The notes beneath the pieces were generated by a model that saw only the letters and a list, made by a program, of their open reading frames with translations, did not search any database and had not been told where the DNA came from. A stretch of DNA of 64,000 bases from Ariolimax columbianus (taxonomy: Eukaryota; Mollusca; Gastropoda; Stylommatophora; Arionidae): contig JAVGWX010000012.1 of the NCBI GenBank assembly GCA_036924085.1, positions 2,105,969 to 2,169,968 on the forward strand, written 5' to 3'. Both the position numbers and the translations under genes were made by a program. Shown piece by piece: positions 59,301-59,317 of the stretch (positions are counted from its first letter, which is position 1; each line of letters starts with the position of its first letter).

Positions 59301-59317
59301 TTTTGAAGTATCCACAT
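8098..59317 (-). CDS. LRRD1: LRR and death domain-containing protein (LRRD1-like), 10 exons, 5' incomplete
   Basis: Exons on the minus strand, 5' to 3': 59317-59199, 47145-46936, 46313-46107, 42252-42070, 39326-39158, 36031-35901, 33037-32777, 17531-17448, 12780-12183, 8396-8098. Every border has AG/GT and all phases agree (0 except phase 1 at the start of exons 1, 6 and 10), giving 752 residues to a TAG stop. The product has a lysine-rich N-terminal piece, about 26 LRRs of about 23 residues (pattern LxxLxLxxNxLxxLPxxI), and a C-terminal death-fold domain of about 90 residues. That domain order, without kinase, ZU5 or membrane segments, fits LRRD1; vertebrate LRRD1 is of similar length (about 860 residues, from memory). 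Most introns cut the LRR at the same place, after LxxLx. No start codon exon was recognised. A cytoplasmic scaffold or adaptor role is inferred from the domains only. Confidence 0.8.
8421..8862. repeat. Minisatellite, 24-bp unit, about 18 copies
   Basis: Core GGTACAGTCATCTACACAG, begins about 25 bp upstream of the exon 10 acceptor on the gene strand. The unit is a multiple of three with no stops, so both strands have long open frames (VVQSSTQ and CVDDCTT repeats) that I do not regard as genes. Confidence 0.95.
8944..9235 (+). mobile_element. tRNA-derived SINE, tRNA-Ser-like head (copy 1)
   Basis: The head has an A-box-like GAGAGGTAAGGCACTCGC, an anticodon-arm-like region, extra-arm-like ATGAGCGGAAACGGTGT and a B box GGTTCGAGCCC. 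The body (CAGTCGTCTTGACTT, GAGAGTGAGGTTGA, GTTACATCATC) matches copy 2 at 25410-25735 throughout. No clear poly(A) or TSD. Confidence 0.75.
9236..9500. other. Unassigned intronic sequence with a 36-bp duplication
   Basis: GGCAATTAGGTCTGGTG and CACATGTGTACGACGTA recur two to three times between 9385 and 9475. No gene seen. Confidence 0.5.
9503..9943. repeat. Minisatellite, 44-bp unit, 10 copies, with inverted repeat
   Basis: Unit contains GTCTCAGGTTGAGAC, a 6-bp inverted repeat with 3-bp loop, then GGAACAATTTCTAAAGGAAC. Copies alternate between GAGACCGTGG and GAGACCATGG. Confidence 0.93.
10105..11968. repeat. Minisatellite, 52-bp unit, about 36 copies
   Basis: Core GGATGGACTGTACTGTATTA then GGTACCTTTCTTTGTCTAGG. 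Highly homogeneous; rare 4-bp deletions (loss of GGAT) and CCCTAA/CCATAA variants. Lies in intron 9. Confidence 0.96.
12183..12780 (-). CDS. LRRD1: LRRD1-like exon 9 (eight LRRs, largest exon)
   Basis: 598 bp, phase 0 start (VLNLKENLLEEVP) and one extra base at the end (FKRE plus G), donor GAAG/GTGAGA. Eight LRRs; one is irregular (LEILRFNQLNGSKITSLP, a few residues longer). The last part, VPPMDVCVSGVMQPIGLFL, leads out of the LRR array to the death domain. The acceptor CATGCAG is the first of three near-identical 32-bp copies (12776-12880). No introns interrupt these LRRs, unlike the earlier ones. Confidence 0.9.
12776..12880 (-). repeat. Splice-acceptor-derived tandem repeat, 32-bp unit, 3 copies plus a partial
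   Basis: On the gene strand each unit reads AATAGCTGTTTTTCTGT, then CATGCAG (or CATTCAG), then GTTTT, which are the pyrimidine tract, AG and first five bases of exon 9. The used acceptor is the copy nearest the exon; others end at 12813 and 12845. Confidence 0.85.
12955..13097. repeat. Minisatellite, 38-bp unit, about 4 copies
   Basis: Core GTAGTGATTTGTTATCTAAA with ATGCTAGATGTT. Ends at TTGCAGG. Confidence 0.9.
13098..13640. other. Unassigned sequence, no gene recognised
   Basis: Open frames of 60-84 codons exist on both strands but show no motif. The GC content is higher than in neighbouring AT-rich stretches, so it may be an eroded transposon. Confidence 0.4.
13645..14078 (+). mobile_element. 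CR1-like LINE fragment (end of the reverse-transcriptase ORF)
   Basis: Translates as ERDLGVIIDHTGKVSEQV, stop, VAVKKANAMLGMIKRN, then KVLVRPRLEYCVQVWSPYHR, as in copies at 30800 and 50600. 5' truncated, one in-frame stop, and frameshifted after QRRQN. Its 3' side merges into the 40-bp array at CCACCTACAAG, which is where other copies read CCACCTACAA(T/G)AAC. Confidence 0.85.
14079..14322. repeat. Minisatellite, 40-bp unit, 6 copies
   Basis: Core AAGTTGCAAACCTGGACAAC and GCTGCTTGGAAATCACC. Copies are almost identical. Confidence 0.95.
14323..14600 (+). mobile_element. LINE reverse-transcriptase C-terminal fragment
   Basis: Translates as CTRFKYLGAEMNAEGSRAEI then TMVPSVYLYACETWTLTAAL, a common pattern after the RT palm in endonuclease-type non-LTR elements (FKYLG..., LYACETWTLT...). 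Only about 90 codons remain before the sequence turns into a tandem array of its own last segment. Confidence 0.75.
14556..15376. repeat. Minisatellite from LINE coding sequence, 50-bp unit, about 16 copies
   Basis: Each unit is GGTATACCTCTACGCGTGTG then AGACTTGGACTCTGACGGCT and GCCCTAGAAC, which encodes VYLYACETWTLTAALE in the first copy. As 50 is not a multiple of three the frame is lost in later copies. Confidence 0.92.
15377..15720 (+). other. Unrecognised open segment after the LINE-derived array
   Basis: Reading on from ALERKI gives about 85 codons (CAFIDFIKSWTSTKSFGYRN, YKEYLTCFTQILNELPDEAI, KQHWTKKLDRTISESFGHPF). This is not the expected LINE continuation and I do not recognise it; it may be a fragment of another element. 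Confidence 0.35.
15878..16015. repeat. Minisatellite, 41-bp unit, 3.3 copies
   Basis: Core CTTTCTGTGTTAATCCCTCA and ATATCATGACTATAGTC. Confidence 0.9.
16112..16812 (+). mobile_element. LINE fragment: RT start joined to 3' end, internally deleted
   Basis: The first part encodes the RT fingers and palm entry (WTKSMVIPLHKSGHLKLCQN, AEEQAAFRQGRGTTEQIFNL, GDFKKAFDWVWH). After about 16530 it jumps to the C-terminal end (KKRWADNIKEWTNL, AAAADREGWCGVVRMSSCVP, QRPHRLRDDL), with a (TGACC)n tail at 16795-16807. The middle of RT is missing. The same family's 3' half lies at 60430-61190. Confidence 0.8.
16813..17215. other. Intronic sequence, no gene seen
   Basis: Low-complexity-free and AT-rich; short open frames only. 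The last 20 bases are a degenerate seventh copy of the adjacent 40-bp unit. Confidence 0.5.
17216..17456 (-). repeat. Splice-donor-derived minisatellite, 40-bp unit, 6 copies
   Basis: On the gene strand each unit reads TTTAAAG/GTAAGTCCAGAAGG then AACTGGGATTCATGTTCAG. TTTAAAG is the end of exon 8 and GTAAGT its donor. GACTTACCTT occurs at 17441 (real donor), 17401, 17361, 17321, 17281 and 17241. Confidence 0.93.
17448..17531 (-). CDS. LRRD1: LRRD1-like exon 8 (one LRR)
   Basis: A short 28-codon exon, phase 0 at both ends, VKSLEVLDVSCNNLVAIPNE through CDLVNLK. Acceptor TGTATTCTCAG; donor TTTAAAG/GTAAGT, the best donor in the gene. It follows a 15-kb intron. Five further copies of the donor with flanking sequence lie downstream at exact 40-bp spacing (17216-17456). 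Confidence 0.87.
17640..18490. other. Intronic sequence, no gene seen; possible old transposon
   Basis: 17700-17960 is GC-richer and contains CTGGATGTATTGGGCC, which resembles the 3' motif of other dispersed elements here (26935, 57410). A 60-bp near-duplication around GAGATGTTATCTAT lies at 18115-18190. Confidence 0.4.
18495..19470. repeat. Minisatellite, 39-bp unit, in about 160-bp higher-order blocks
   Basis: Unit core GACTTCATCTATTGTTGTGT then CGTCGTCCAACCATTGA. Every three or four units one carries an extra CAGGTGGCC; these mark higher-order blocks starting near 18640, 18801, 18964, 19085 and 19248. Confidence 0.94.
19471..20950 (+). mobile_element. LINE C-terminal fragment with internally amplified segment
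   Basis: The frame reads INSFTCLGSTLIRGANIHSE, later EINSRIATSSSALRRLQMSV, VYRAVVLTTLLYSCKTWTVY and HMSSL, the region after the RT palm in endonuclease-type LINEs. Beyond a stop at 20433 it continues with frameshifts to the 3' end (about 20940, TTGCGATGGACAACTG). The FTCLGSTLIR segment has been tandemly multiplied in frame, producing a 395-codon open frame that is not a host gene. Confidence 0.78.
19525..20250. repeat. Minisatellite from LINE coding sequence, 51-bp unit, about 14 copies
   Basis: Unit ATCAACAGCTTCACCTGTCT then AGGCAGTACCCTCATCAGGA and GCTACTCTGAG, 17 codons (INSFTCLGSTLIRSYSE), kept in frame throughout. Confidence 0.94.
20951..21277. other. AT-rich sequence, no gene seen
   Basis: No open frame of interest or RNA gene. 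Confidence 0.5.
21278..21624. repeat. Minisatellite, 31-bp unit, about 11 copies
   Basis: Core ATGGACAGTTAGGGCTTATG then TCTATCTATAA. Confidence 0.94.
21701..21862. repeat. Minisatellite, 46-bp unit, 3.5 copies
   Basis: Core TGACCTGACCCTCATTACTC then TTAGCTCCAACCTTGACCA, at 21701, 21747, 21793 and 21839. Confidence 0.93.
21880..21985 (+). mobile_element. Dispersed SINE-like repeat (family B) fragment
   Basis: GGGATAGCAACTTCACGATG, AAACCCATTA and GCTTCCTGTAAGGAGGCCAG match the second half of the copy at 31775-31965. Confidence 0.55.
22080..22890. repeat. Minisatellite, 29-bp unit, about 28 copies
   Basis: Core AGAGATTACAGAGTACTACA then ACTGACAGA. Variants with GGGAGA or a 4-bp loss are scattered. 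Confidence 0.95.
22891..23480 (+). mobile_element. LINE fragment with start of an RNase H domain
   Basis: Around 23222 the sequence encodes WVSIYTDGSAMRSIKNGGDG, the first beta strand of a retrotransposon RNase H with its catalytic Asp. The rest is frameshifted. Likely belongs to the same family as 56575-59110, but the match is short. Confidence 0.55.
23481..24530. other. AT-rich intronic stretch, no gene seen
   Basis: Includes a 32-bp triplication (TTGTACAACACAAAGTGAGT) at 24055-24155. No other structure seen. Confidence 0.55.
24531..24830. repeat. Dispersed repeat shared with 518-585
   Basis: 24581-24648 matches 518-585 at about 75-80 percent by eye. GC-richer than its surroundings. Class unknown. 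Confidence 0.45.
24831..25409. other. No gene seen; 30-bp tandem duplication
   Basis: AAGGCATTAGGCATGTTGTT with AGTCCTGAGG is duplicated head to tail at 25047-25105. Confidence 0.5.
25412..25735 (+). mobile_element. tRNA-derived SINE, tRNA-Ser-like head (copy 2)
   Basis: Head: GTTGTGGTCGAGAGGTAAGC (A box region), ACCTCTGAAAGTGATGAATGG, B-box-like GGATACAAGTCCC. Body matches 8944-9235 (CAGTCGTCTTGACTT, GAGAGTGAGGTTGA, GTTACATCATCAAGAC). The TGGTCGAGAGGTAAG 5' part and long variable arm point to a tRNA-Ser or similar class II ancestor. Confidence 0.78.
25750..25819. repeat. Degenerate AT-rich repeat, left part
   Basis: Loose repeats of TTCTATAGTTCTTTGTAGTT and TCTATGGTTCATTGAATTC. The same repeat resumes at 27046, showing that 25820-27045 was inserted into it. 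Confidence 0.75.
25820..27045 (+). mobile_element. Chimeric rRNA-derived retroelement (18S + 28S + body + LINE-like tail), copy A
   Basis: 25850-25950 matches the eukaryotic 18S core (AAAGGAATTGACG, CACCACCAGGAGTG, CTTAATTTGACTCAACACG). 25966-26419 matches the last about 450 nt of 28S (GGGAACGTG, GACAGGTCAGTTTTACCCT, TCTAAGCCAGAGTCTCGCCC, GGTCGGGGTGTCGTA) and stops at the mature 28S 3' end (AGATATGTC). A 600-bp body follows, then GACGTCTGACAGCGTACG and (GAA)n, identical to the 3' end of the LINE at 29216-30282. GAATTCT flanks both sides (25813, 27046). The divergence from rRNA shows this is no functional rRNA gene. Confidence 0.85.
27046..27480. repeat. Degenerate AT-rich repeat, right part
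   Basis: Continuation of TCTATAGTTCTTTGAATTG-type units, about 20-40 bp, strongly diverged, until about 27370. No gene seen to 27480. Confidence 0.6.
27550..27792. repeat. Minisatellite, 28-bp unit, left block
   Basis: Units AGACCAAGACAGACATGAGA then CACATGGA, with variants. The identical array resumes at 31470, so the CR1-like element between them was inserted into it. Confidence 0.93.
27795..31465 (+). mobile_element. CR1-like LINE, endonuclease + reverse transcriptase, interrupted by another LINE
   Basis: The endonuclease half starts KANGGGVLLYCVNSVNITIK, has GNFNFPEIKWD (GDFN motif with D to N) and SSDHQII; a stop follows KPFVKCI. RT: GVIPLFKKGKKADPANYRPV, QHGFTRGRSCLTNLL, then, after the insertion at 29216-30282, VIYLDFAKAFDRV, VPQGSVLGPFLFLIYINDL and KFSDEIKL where the catalytic FADD should be. 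So the copy is dead: damaged active site, stops near 28120, 28757, 30372 and 30677. Ends AACCAGTATAAAG with a TTAAG tail. Flanked on both sides by the same 28-bp array. Confidence 0.9.
29216..30282 (+). mobile_element. 5'-truncated RNase H LINE nested in the CR1-like element, with TSD
   Basis: Encodes a retroviral-type RNase H (HAYTDGSVTN, FRAEAEALRAAV, VVVQWVPSHCNIQGNEEA) followed by a C-terminal Cys/His motif (CTCGTGKMTAEHLLQNC). Catalytic Asp residues normally in FTDA and EEAD are Asn and Gly here (FTNA, EEAG), so the copy is probably inactive. 3' end GACGTCTGACAGCGTACG then (GAA) repeats. A 13-bp target duplication, TGGAGGAGGTTTC / TGGAAGAGGTTTC, lies at 29203-29215 and 30283-30295. Confidence 0.9.
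31470..31722. repeat. Minisatellite, 28-bp unit, right block, 9 copies
   Basis: Same unit as 27550-27792; here copies are nearly identical. ORFs on the minus strand (CLMSVLVFHVSH) are by-products. Confidence 0.94.
31775..31965 (+). mobile_element. Dispersed SINE-like repeat (family B), longest copy
   Basis: AAAAGGTGACTTAAGAGGG, GACAACCTCATCATGT, CAAGCTTCCTGTAAGGGACC. Related fragments at 2585-2655, 21880-21985 and 60170-60295. Confidence 0.6.
32050..32776 (-). repeat. Splice-donor-derived minisatellite, 27/31-bp units, about 25 copies
   Basis: On the gene strand each unit reads CTGTCTGTTTGTAAG/GTAAAT then ATT(ATT)ACTC. TGTTTGTAAG is the last ten bases of exon 7 and GTAAAT its donor. About half the units read GTAAAGTAAAT, losing the AG/GT but leaving a GT. 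The array abuts the true exon border at 32777. Confidence 0.92.
32777..33037 (-). CDS. LRRD1: LRRD1-like exon 7 (LRRs 14-17)
   Basis: Eighty-seven codons from CLSVVNNRLTSLP to FPLAVCK, phase 0 at both ends. Acceptor CTTCTGCTTGCAG; donor TTTGTAAG/GTAAAT. Spliced to exon 8 it gives the normal LRR VCKVKSLEVLDVSCNN. The exon's final TGTTTGTAAG and its donor recur in about 25 tandem copies in the intron (32050-32776). Confidence 0.88.
33120..33290. other. Short intron stretch with 17-bp G run
   Basis: G17 at 33162-33178. No gene seen. Confidence 0.7.
33291..33462 (-). mobile_element. RNase H LINE 3'-end fragment
   Basis: In minus orientation it matches the 3' end of 29216-30282 and 44740-45077: (GAA)n tail seen as CTTCTTCTTC, then GTACACTGTCAGACATCGAC and CTGAGGCTGTCAACACTACC. 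More diverged than the other copies. Confidence 0.8.
33463..33910. other. No gene seen; GT-rich part
   Basis: 33700-33890 is rich in GTGTGGATGTG-like words on the plus strand. No coding evidence. Confidence 0.5.
33911..34078. repeat. Minisatellite, 56-bp unit, 3 copies
   Basis: Core CACATATGGAGCTGGTCTGT then GGATCAGCTGGTCCTACCTC, starting 33921, 33977 and 34033. Confidence 0.93.
34079..34475. other. Intronic sequence, no gene seen
   Basis: Nothing recognised. Confidence 0.5.
34480..35730. repeat. Very homogeneous minisatellite, 46-bp unit, about 27 copies
   Basis: Core TTGATCAGTATGTCTCACCT then GGCCCTGATTACTCTTCTCT and CCCACC. Apart from ACCTTG/AACTTG, most interior copies are identical; the first three copies are shorter (CTAGTTACTCTTTCCC). 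Confidence 0.96.
35901..36031 (-). CDS. LRRD1: LRRD1-like exon 6 (LRRs 12-14)
   Basis: Two bases completing an Asp codon and 43 codons (LEDNSLTRVPEDI ... LCCSLE). Acceptor CAACTTATTGCAG, donor CTCGAG/GTATGG, phase 0. The 30-bp array 36052-37475 begins about 20 bp upstream of the acceptor, in the place of the branch-point region. Confidence 0.85.
36052..37475. repeat. Minisatellite, 30-bp unit (27 copies) passing into a longer higher-order repeat
   Basis: Core GGACAAATATTTGTTTTAGT then TCAGTAGACA; ACAAATATTTGT is a perfect 12-bp palindrome in every unit. From about 36860 units alternate in blocks of about 110-120 bp with GGGGACAGCAGAGAAAACAG and GAGTTCATTAAACAGGAGAA. The 305-codon minus-strand frame (STELKQIFVL repeats) is a by-product. 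Confidence 0.95.
37466..37632 (-). CDS. Candidate alternative terminal exon of the LRRD1-like gene
   Basis: After a plausible acceptor (AATGTCCTTACAG) there is an open stretch of 54 codons ending in TAA: IGPNKYVNKLEPAHEPNC, YTISDHVRQYNMCCS, LIQDWPQLYPNIRDSAACLL. It starts in phase 1, so exon 5 can join to it as EILD-IGPNKY, replacing exons 6-10. Composition is protein-like, unlike the arrays on both sides, and the stop lies in the first unit of array 36052-37475. I recognise no domain. It could equally be a relic of an unrelated exon or chance. Confidence 0.35.
37725..38112. repeat. Minisatellite, 15-bp unit, about 26 copies
   Basis: Unit GTACATGGAGGACTG/C. A multiple of three, hence the MEDWY repeats on plus and SSMYQ/CTSPP on minus; no gene implied. 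Confidence 0.95.
38290..39108. repeat. Degenerate minisatellite of TCTGATCTATCA units
   Basis: Mix of CTGATCTATCA and CTGATCTGTCAGT units of 10-12 bp, no strict period. Ends about 50 bp from the exon 5 donor. Confidence 0.92.
39158..39326 (-). CDS. LRRD1: LRRD1-like exon 5 (LRRs 9-12)
   Basis: Starts IFWLQGLIELSFSGNRL after TTGCCTAG and ends EIL plus one base at CTTGG/GTAAAC (phase 1). The split codon G+AC gives Asp, producing the regular LRR IEILDLEDN across exons 5 and 6. A different downstream phase-1 acceptor at 37632 would give an alternative C-terminus. A degenerate TCTGATCTATCA array starts about 50 bp past the donor. Confidence 0.85.
39327..39645. other. Intronic sequence, no gene seen
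   Basis: Upstream side of exon 5; AT-rich. Nothing recognised. Confidence 0.5.
39650..39836. repeat. Minisatellite, 25-bp unit, 7-8 copies
   Basis: Unit TCTTGACCCTTTGAGTGTCC then TGAAA. Confidence 0.94.
39841..40057. repeat. Long imperfect inverted repeat (arms about 93 bp, loop 32 bp)
   Basis: Left arm 39841-39933, right arm 39966-40057. The right arm reads GGATTTTTTG, AAACACGCCATTGGTCA, CCCCAGACATGGCTTCCTG; the reverse complement of the left reads GGATTTTTTG, AAACACACCATTGGTCA, CCCCAGATATGGCTGCCTG. About 75-80 percent identical by eye. Confidence 0.8.
40075..40645 (+). mobile_element. LINE (RNase H type, CAA tail) 3' end
   Basis: EVDRLAKTGASKQ is the end of an RNase H domain; then frameshifted sequence encoding SSFKSEQDTLESVAT and KTCPCLDTALTHMVRH (Cys/His motif) and EDLYLYKNYIRLPTAEFLSC. 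Matches 58540-59095, including GATAGCAACATCAACA near the 3' end, where the other copy has (CAA)n. Confidence 0.75.
40646..40708. repeat. Left remnant of the 25-bp TACAACAACATACAACATG array
   Basis: TACAACAACATACAACTTG and TACAACAACATACAATATG, the unit of 41781-42057. It was separated from that array by the two insertions that follow. TSD TGTGTAGA ends this block (40701-40708). Confidence 0.75.
40709..41165. mobile_element. Probable hAT-type non-autonomous DNA transposon (MITE), 457 bp
   Basis: Flanked by a perfect 8-bp duplication TGTGTAGA (40701-40708 and 41166-41173), the hAT hallmark. Ends are imperfect inverted repeats: left CAGGGCTGTTTCTACC, right (reversed) CAGAATCGTTTCTAGG, with CACTAGG/CCCTAGG further in. 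No transposase. Confidence 0.75.
41173..41774 (-). mobile_element. RNase H LINE, 5'-truncated, inserted at the MITE edge
   Basis: Minus strand encodes VVQWVPSHCNIQGNEEADRL, RLIRARYMAKWETEHTG and CPCGTGKMTAEHLLQNC, 159 codons open. Unlike the copy at 29216 it keeps the EEAD aspartate. (GAA)n tail visible as CTTCTTCTT at 41175-41199. TSD CTGTGTGTAG at 41163-41172 and 41775-41784; the first three bases are the end of the MITE, so this LINE came later. Confidence 0.85.
41781..42057. repeat. Minisatellite, 25-bp unit, 11 copies
   Basis: Unit GTAGGTACAACAACATACAA then CATGT. It ends about 15 bp from the exon 4 donor. Confidence 0.94.
42070..42252 (-). CDS. LRRD1: LRRD1-like exon 4 (LRRs 7-9)
   Basis: Sixty-one codons, phase 0 at both ends. 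Acceptor TTTCCATCAG with a weak pyrimidine tract, then ILGLERNALVF; donor ATTCAG/GTCAGT after FEFIPIQ. Joins exon 3 as LENLQ-ILGLERN, a regular LRR. Arrays begin about 15 bp beyond the donor (41781-42057) and about 30 bp beyond the acceptor (42283 onward), so little unique intron remains at either border. Confidence 0.85.
42283..42920. repeat. Minisatellite, 30/36-bp units, about 18 copies
   Basis: Core GGATCAAACCATTCATGCAT then GTCTGTGTTCAT; many units carry an extra GACTGT or AACTGT. Starts about 30 bp upstream of the exon 4 acceptor. Confidence 0.94.
42925..43140. repeat. Minisatellite, 39-bp unit, 5 copies
   Basis: Core CACTGGCTGGATATTCTTTC then TCCACGGTGCCACAAAA. A stray half unit (GGATATTCTTTCTCCACC) recurs at 43858. 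Confidence 0.93.
43141..43575 (+). mobile_element. LINE reverse-transcriptase fragment
   Basis: HSGVKQGCILTPTL (RT motif B side), LLFAAIVNHSQKELQSLMDW (FADD replaced by FAAI), then NVLGQDVPANPTITIDNYKL and AAVDQFTYLRSLI. Same broad family as 19471-20950 and 44146-45255. Frameshifts and a stop show it is dead. Confidence 0.8.
43497..43835. repeat. Minisatellite from LINE coding sequence, 81-bp unit, 4 copies
   Basis: Unit AAATTGGCAGCTGTGGACCA, GTTCACTTACCTGAGGTCCC, TCATCAAAGATAAACTCTCC; 27 codons encoding LAAVDQFTYLRSLIKDKLSL ending in a stop. Founder is the LINE segment just upstream. Confidence 0.93.
43905..44140. repeat. Minisatellite, 30-bp unit, left block
   Basis: Unit TCTGTCTCCAGGTCTTCTAT then AGCAGAGCTA, degenerate after 44060. 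Related to 45525-45790 (TCTGTCTACATGTCTTCTAT); the LINE between them appears to have split one array. Confidence 0.85.
44146..45255 (-). mobile_element. LINE C-terminal half, split by another LINE
   Basis: Reading minus: PRVINYKRSLDEEINIRIGR, AATAFGGLFVRTWKNIKLT (45255-45090), then after the insertion NRACVLSTLLYT, RCMRKIMNIRWQDEKTNTEV, RRLAWLGHVSKMDNGHIPNQ, LYGELSEERRLPGRPLLRYK (44740-44146). This is the usual post-RT region of endonuclease-type LINEs. A stop and shifts are present near 44690. Confidence 0.85.
44740..45077 (-). mobile_element. RNase H LINE 3' end, with perfect 12-bp TSD
   Basis: Encodes NSREHVVVFRLRTGHNRLRY and CPCGTGKMTAEHLLQNC, ending in (GAA)n (CTTCTTCTT on plus). CAAAGTCAGTTT occurs at 44728-44739 and 45078-45089. 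Only the last 338 bp inserted. Confidence 0.9.
45256..45520. other. Intronic sequence, no gene seen
   Basis: Probably more of the LINE above, but no motif could be read. Confidence 0.4.
45525..45790. repeat. Minisatellite, 30-bp unit, right block, 9 copies
   Basis: Unit TCTGTCTACATGTCTTCTAT then AGCAAAGCTA. Confidence 0.94.
45835..46106 (-). repeat. Splice-donor-derived minisatellite, 26-34-bp units, 8 copies beyond the real donor
   Basis: On the gene strand each unit is CTGTCCAAGCTAGAGAACTT then ACAG/GTTAGT. This is the end of exon 3 (LSKLENLQ) plus its donor. The copies nearest the exon are 30 bp; farther ones gain TTTGT or have CTGACAG instead of CTTACAG. Confidence 0.93.
46107..46313 (-). 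CDS. LRRD1: LRRD1-like exon 3 (exactly three LRRs)
   Basis: Sixty-nine codons, exactly three 23-residue LRRs, phase 0 at both ends. Acceptor CTATCTCAG before VLDLSNNEIS; donor ACTTACAG/GTTAGT after LSKLENLQ. The last 20 or so exon bases plus the donor are the founder of the adjacent intronic array 45835-46106. If the donor copy at 46077 were used the protein would gain ten in-frame residues (VSLSKLENLQ); the copy after that meets a TGA. Confidence 0.88.
46445..46722. repeat. Minisatellite, 20-bp unit, about 13 copies
   Basis: Unit CATCAACCATGGTACCTCAC, with two blocks containing an extra AGGGGGCAGACC. Sits in the short intron between exons 2 and 3. Confidence 0.94.
46785..46905. repeat. Minisatellite, about 37-bp unit, 3 copies
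   Basis: Core AATAATTTGATGATTAATGA then TTACAAAATGTCCATAC. Confidence 0.92.
46936..47145 (-). CDS. LRRD1: LRRD1-like exon 2 (first three LRRs)
   Basis: Seventy codons, phase 0 at both ends. Acceptor ATCCACAG before SCLELNNKG, donor CTACAG/GTTATT after HLSKLQ. Contains three LRRs, for example LSCLFLLNNDIDRVPDD and LEALVLTGNNIHIV. The donor is weak at +3 to +6. A second copy of the acceptor and the first 20 or so exon bases lies about 78 bp upstream (see 47205-47240). Downstream intron is only about 620 bp and holds two arrays. Confidence 0.85.
47205..47240 (-). repeat. Duplicated acceptor and start of exon 2
   Basis: Gene strand: CTTCCACAG/AGCTGTCTTGAGTTG against the true CATCCACAG/AGCTGCCTTGAGCTA at 47145, about 78 bp away. 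The copy encodes SCLEL and then loses the frame (stop after CLLS). A CR1-like fragment begins immediately beyond it. Confidence 0.75.
47242..47466 (+). mobile_element. CR1-like LINE fragment (RT start)
   Basis: Matches 28968-29190: GATTGTTCCACGGGATTGG, CCCCTTATTCAAAAAAGGC, CAGCATGGGTTTACTAGAGG. Frame broken. It joins directly to the endonuclease part of the next copy. Confidence 0.85.
47467..50068 (+). mobile_element. CR1-like LINE, most intact copy (endonuclease C-terminal half, RT, 3' end)
   Basis: Endonuclease motifs GDFNFPEIKWD and SSDHQII; RT with GVIPLFKKGKEADPAN, QHGFTRGRSCLTNLL, VIYLDFAKAFDRVPHQ (motif A), VPQGSVLGPILFLIYINDL (motif B), KFADDTKL (motif C, intact), VRPRLEYCVQVWSPYHR. 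Stops at 47857, 48721 and 48978 and frameshifts near 48540 and 49635 are few, so the copy is fairly young though not functional. 5' truncated. 3' end ACCAGTATAAAGACG with (TTAAG) repeats. Confidence 0.92.
50069..51168 (+). mobile_element. CR1-like LINE, second copy, 5'-truncated within RT
   Basis: Starts at TCTATTAGAATTCATGG directly after the tail of the previous copy. RT motifs YLDFAKAFD, VPQGSVLGPILFLIYINDL and KFADDTKL are open in one 197-codon frame. At 50645-50675 about 25 bp of foreign sequence (TCACCTTTAAGGTGCTACC) replaces GAGTGAGCAAGTTCAG. The 3' part (51000-51168) is shortened before GTTAAGTTAAG. Confidence 0.9.
51170..51800. repeat. Minisatellite, 52/56-bp unit, about 11 copies
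   Basis: Core ACAAACTGTCCACGTAAGGT then CAGCAAGTTGATGCTAC and AAGACTAGTCCACACAT; units differ by presence of CTAC. Confidence 0.94.
51801..51990. other. Spacer between arrays, no gene seen
   Basis: Two short near-repeats of GACAGAGATGTT. Nothing else. Confidence 0.5.
51994..52453. repeat. Minisatellite, 77-bp unit, 6 copies
   Basis: Core TGGATAACATTTGATACATT, GAGGTCAGACCCGATAGATG, AAATATCTTCCTCACGGTTA. Confidence 0.95.
52454..53110. other. AT-rich stretch with a dispersed duplication, no gene seen
   Basis: CATCAATCTCACCAAATTAG and ATCAATGATCAACACTT occur at about 52578 and 52702, 124 bp apart. No coding evidence. Confidence 0.55.
53115..54555. repeat. Minisatellite, 43-bp unit, about 33 copies, each with a 21-bp hairpin
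   Basis: Unit: ACAAGTTACTCACACAGAAC then TGATATCTTGTCTCAAGATA and TCC. GATATCTTG-TCT-CAAGATATC is a perfect 9-bp inverted repeat. Some units are cut to about 25 bp by loss of one hairpin arm (GATATCATGTCACAAGTTACC). The array resumes briefly at 56545. Confidence 0.95.
54556..55267. mobile_element. Unknown inserted sequence, left part (inside the 43-bp array)
   Basis: GC-richer than surroundings; a 109-codon minus-strand frame (MSQITSICGQQLYSLVETLG, WDYTSEAERGILQFGQPKVS) shows no known domain. As the array stops at 54555 and restarts at about 56545, the whole 2-kb block is an insertion, with the rRNA-derived element nested in it. Confidence 0.45.
55280..56476 (+). mobile_element. rRNA-derived retroelement (28S + body + GAA tail), copy B, with 12-bp TSD
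   Basis: Starts inside 28S at CTACTAATGACAGGG and runs to the mature 28S 3' end (AGATATGTC, 55680), including GGTAATCCTGCT, GCAGACATTTGGTTCACG, GAACGCCTATAAGCC. A second 28S stretch follows at 55745-55920 (CGAGAGGAATCACAGG, TCTAAGCCAGAATCCCGCCC). The body (AGTCATTCCAATGGACGCAG, GGCAGGACGTGACGATCCTG) matches copy A. Ends CAGTGTACGATGAAGAAG. Perfect TSD AGACGCTGCTTC at 55268-55279 and 56477-56488. Confidence 0.88.
56489..56570. repeat. End of host insertion and remnant of the 43-bp array
   Basis: After about 56545 the words TATCCACAAGTTACCCA and CAACTGATATTC belong to the 43-bp unit. Confidence 0.65.
56575..59110 (+). mobile_element. LINE (RT end, RNase H, CAA tail), degenerate
   Basis: RT C-terminal part readable across frames at 56620-57190 (WKLEINCDKTVYTYFTKSHT, TYLGVT-like, VYERSKRMSKDHP). 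A SINE interrupts at about 57250-57445. A second RT-like stretch follows (57480-57870) with a G-rich run at 57791-57807. RNase H: VFFSDQVIS, INNIITAHGINVTLQWIPGH, SGLLGNKMADRLAKAA (58340-58570), followed by an 18-bp repeat (AACAGGTGGGCAACGGGA) four times at 58645-58735 and the 3' end with (CAA)n at 59090-59110. Many frameshifts. Confidence 0.75.
57250..57445 (+). mobile_element. tRNA-derived SINE (family C), plus copy
   Basis: A-box-like TAGTTAAGTGACACTGG and B-box-like GGGCTCGTTTCCC, then ACAGCACCTGCCGTTACCC, GAAAATGCAGGAG, CAGACTCTTACATAAAATGC and the end motif GAATGCACTGGGCC. Same as 61370-61525 on the other strand. Confidence 0.72.
59199..59317 (-). CDS. LRRD1: LRRD1-like exon 1 of the visible set (lysine-rich linker)
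   Basis: Acceptor TTATCATTTTAG, then two bases completing a split codon and 39 codons, ending AAAG/GTAAAC. The peptide is basic (starts VDTSKYKQTKGSDK, ends QIFIQGPK) and has no LRR pattern. It ends in phase 0, as needed by the next exon, which begins the LRRs with SCLELNN. It has no internal stop and is flanked by good splice sites, but no domain supports it, so it is less certain than the LRR exons. The upstream partner exon must end with one extra base (phase 1) and was not found. Confidence 0.55.
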
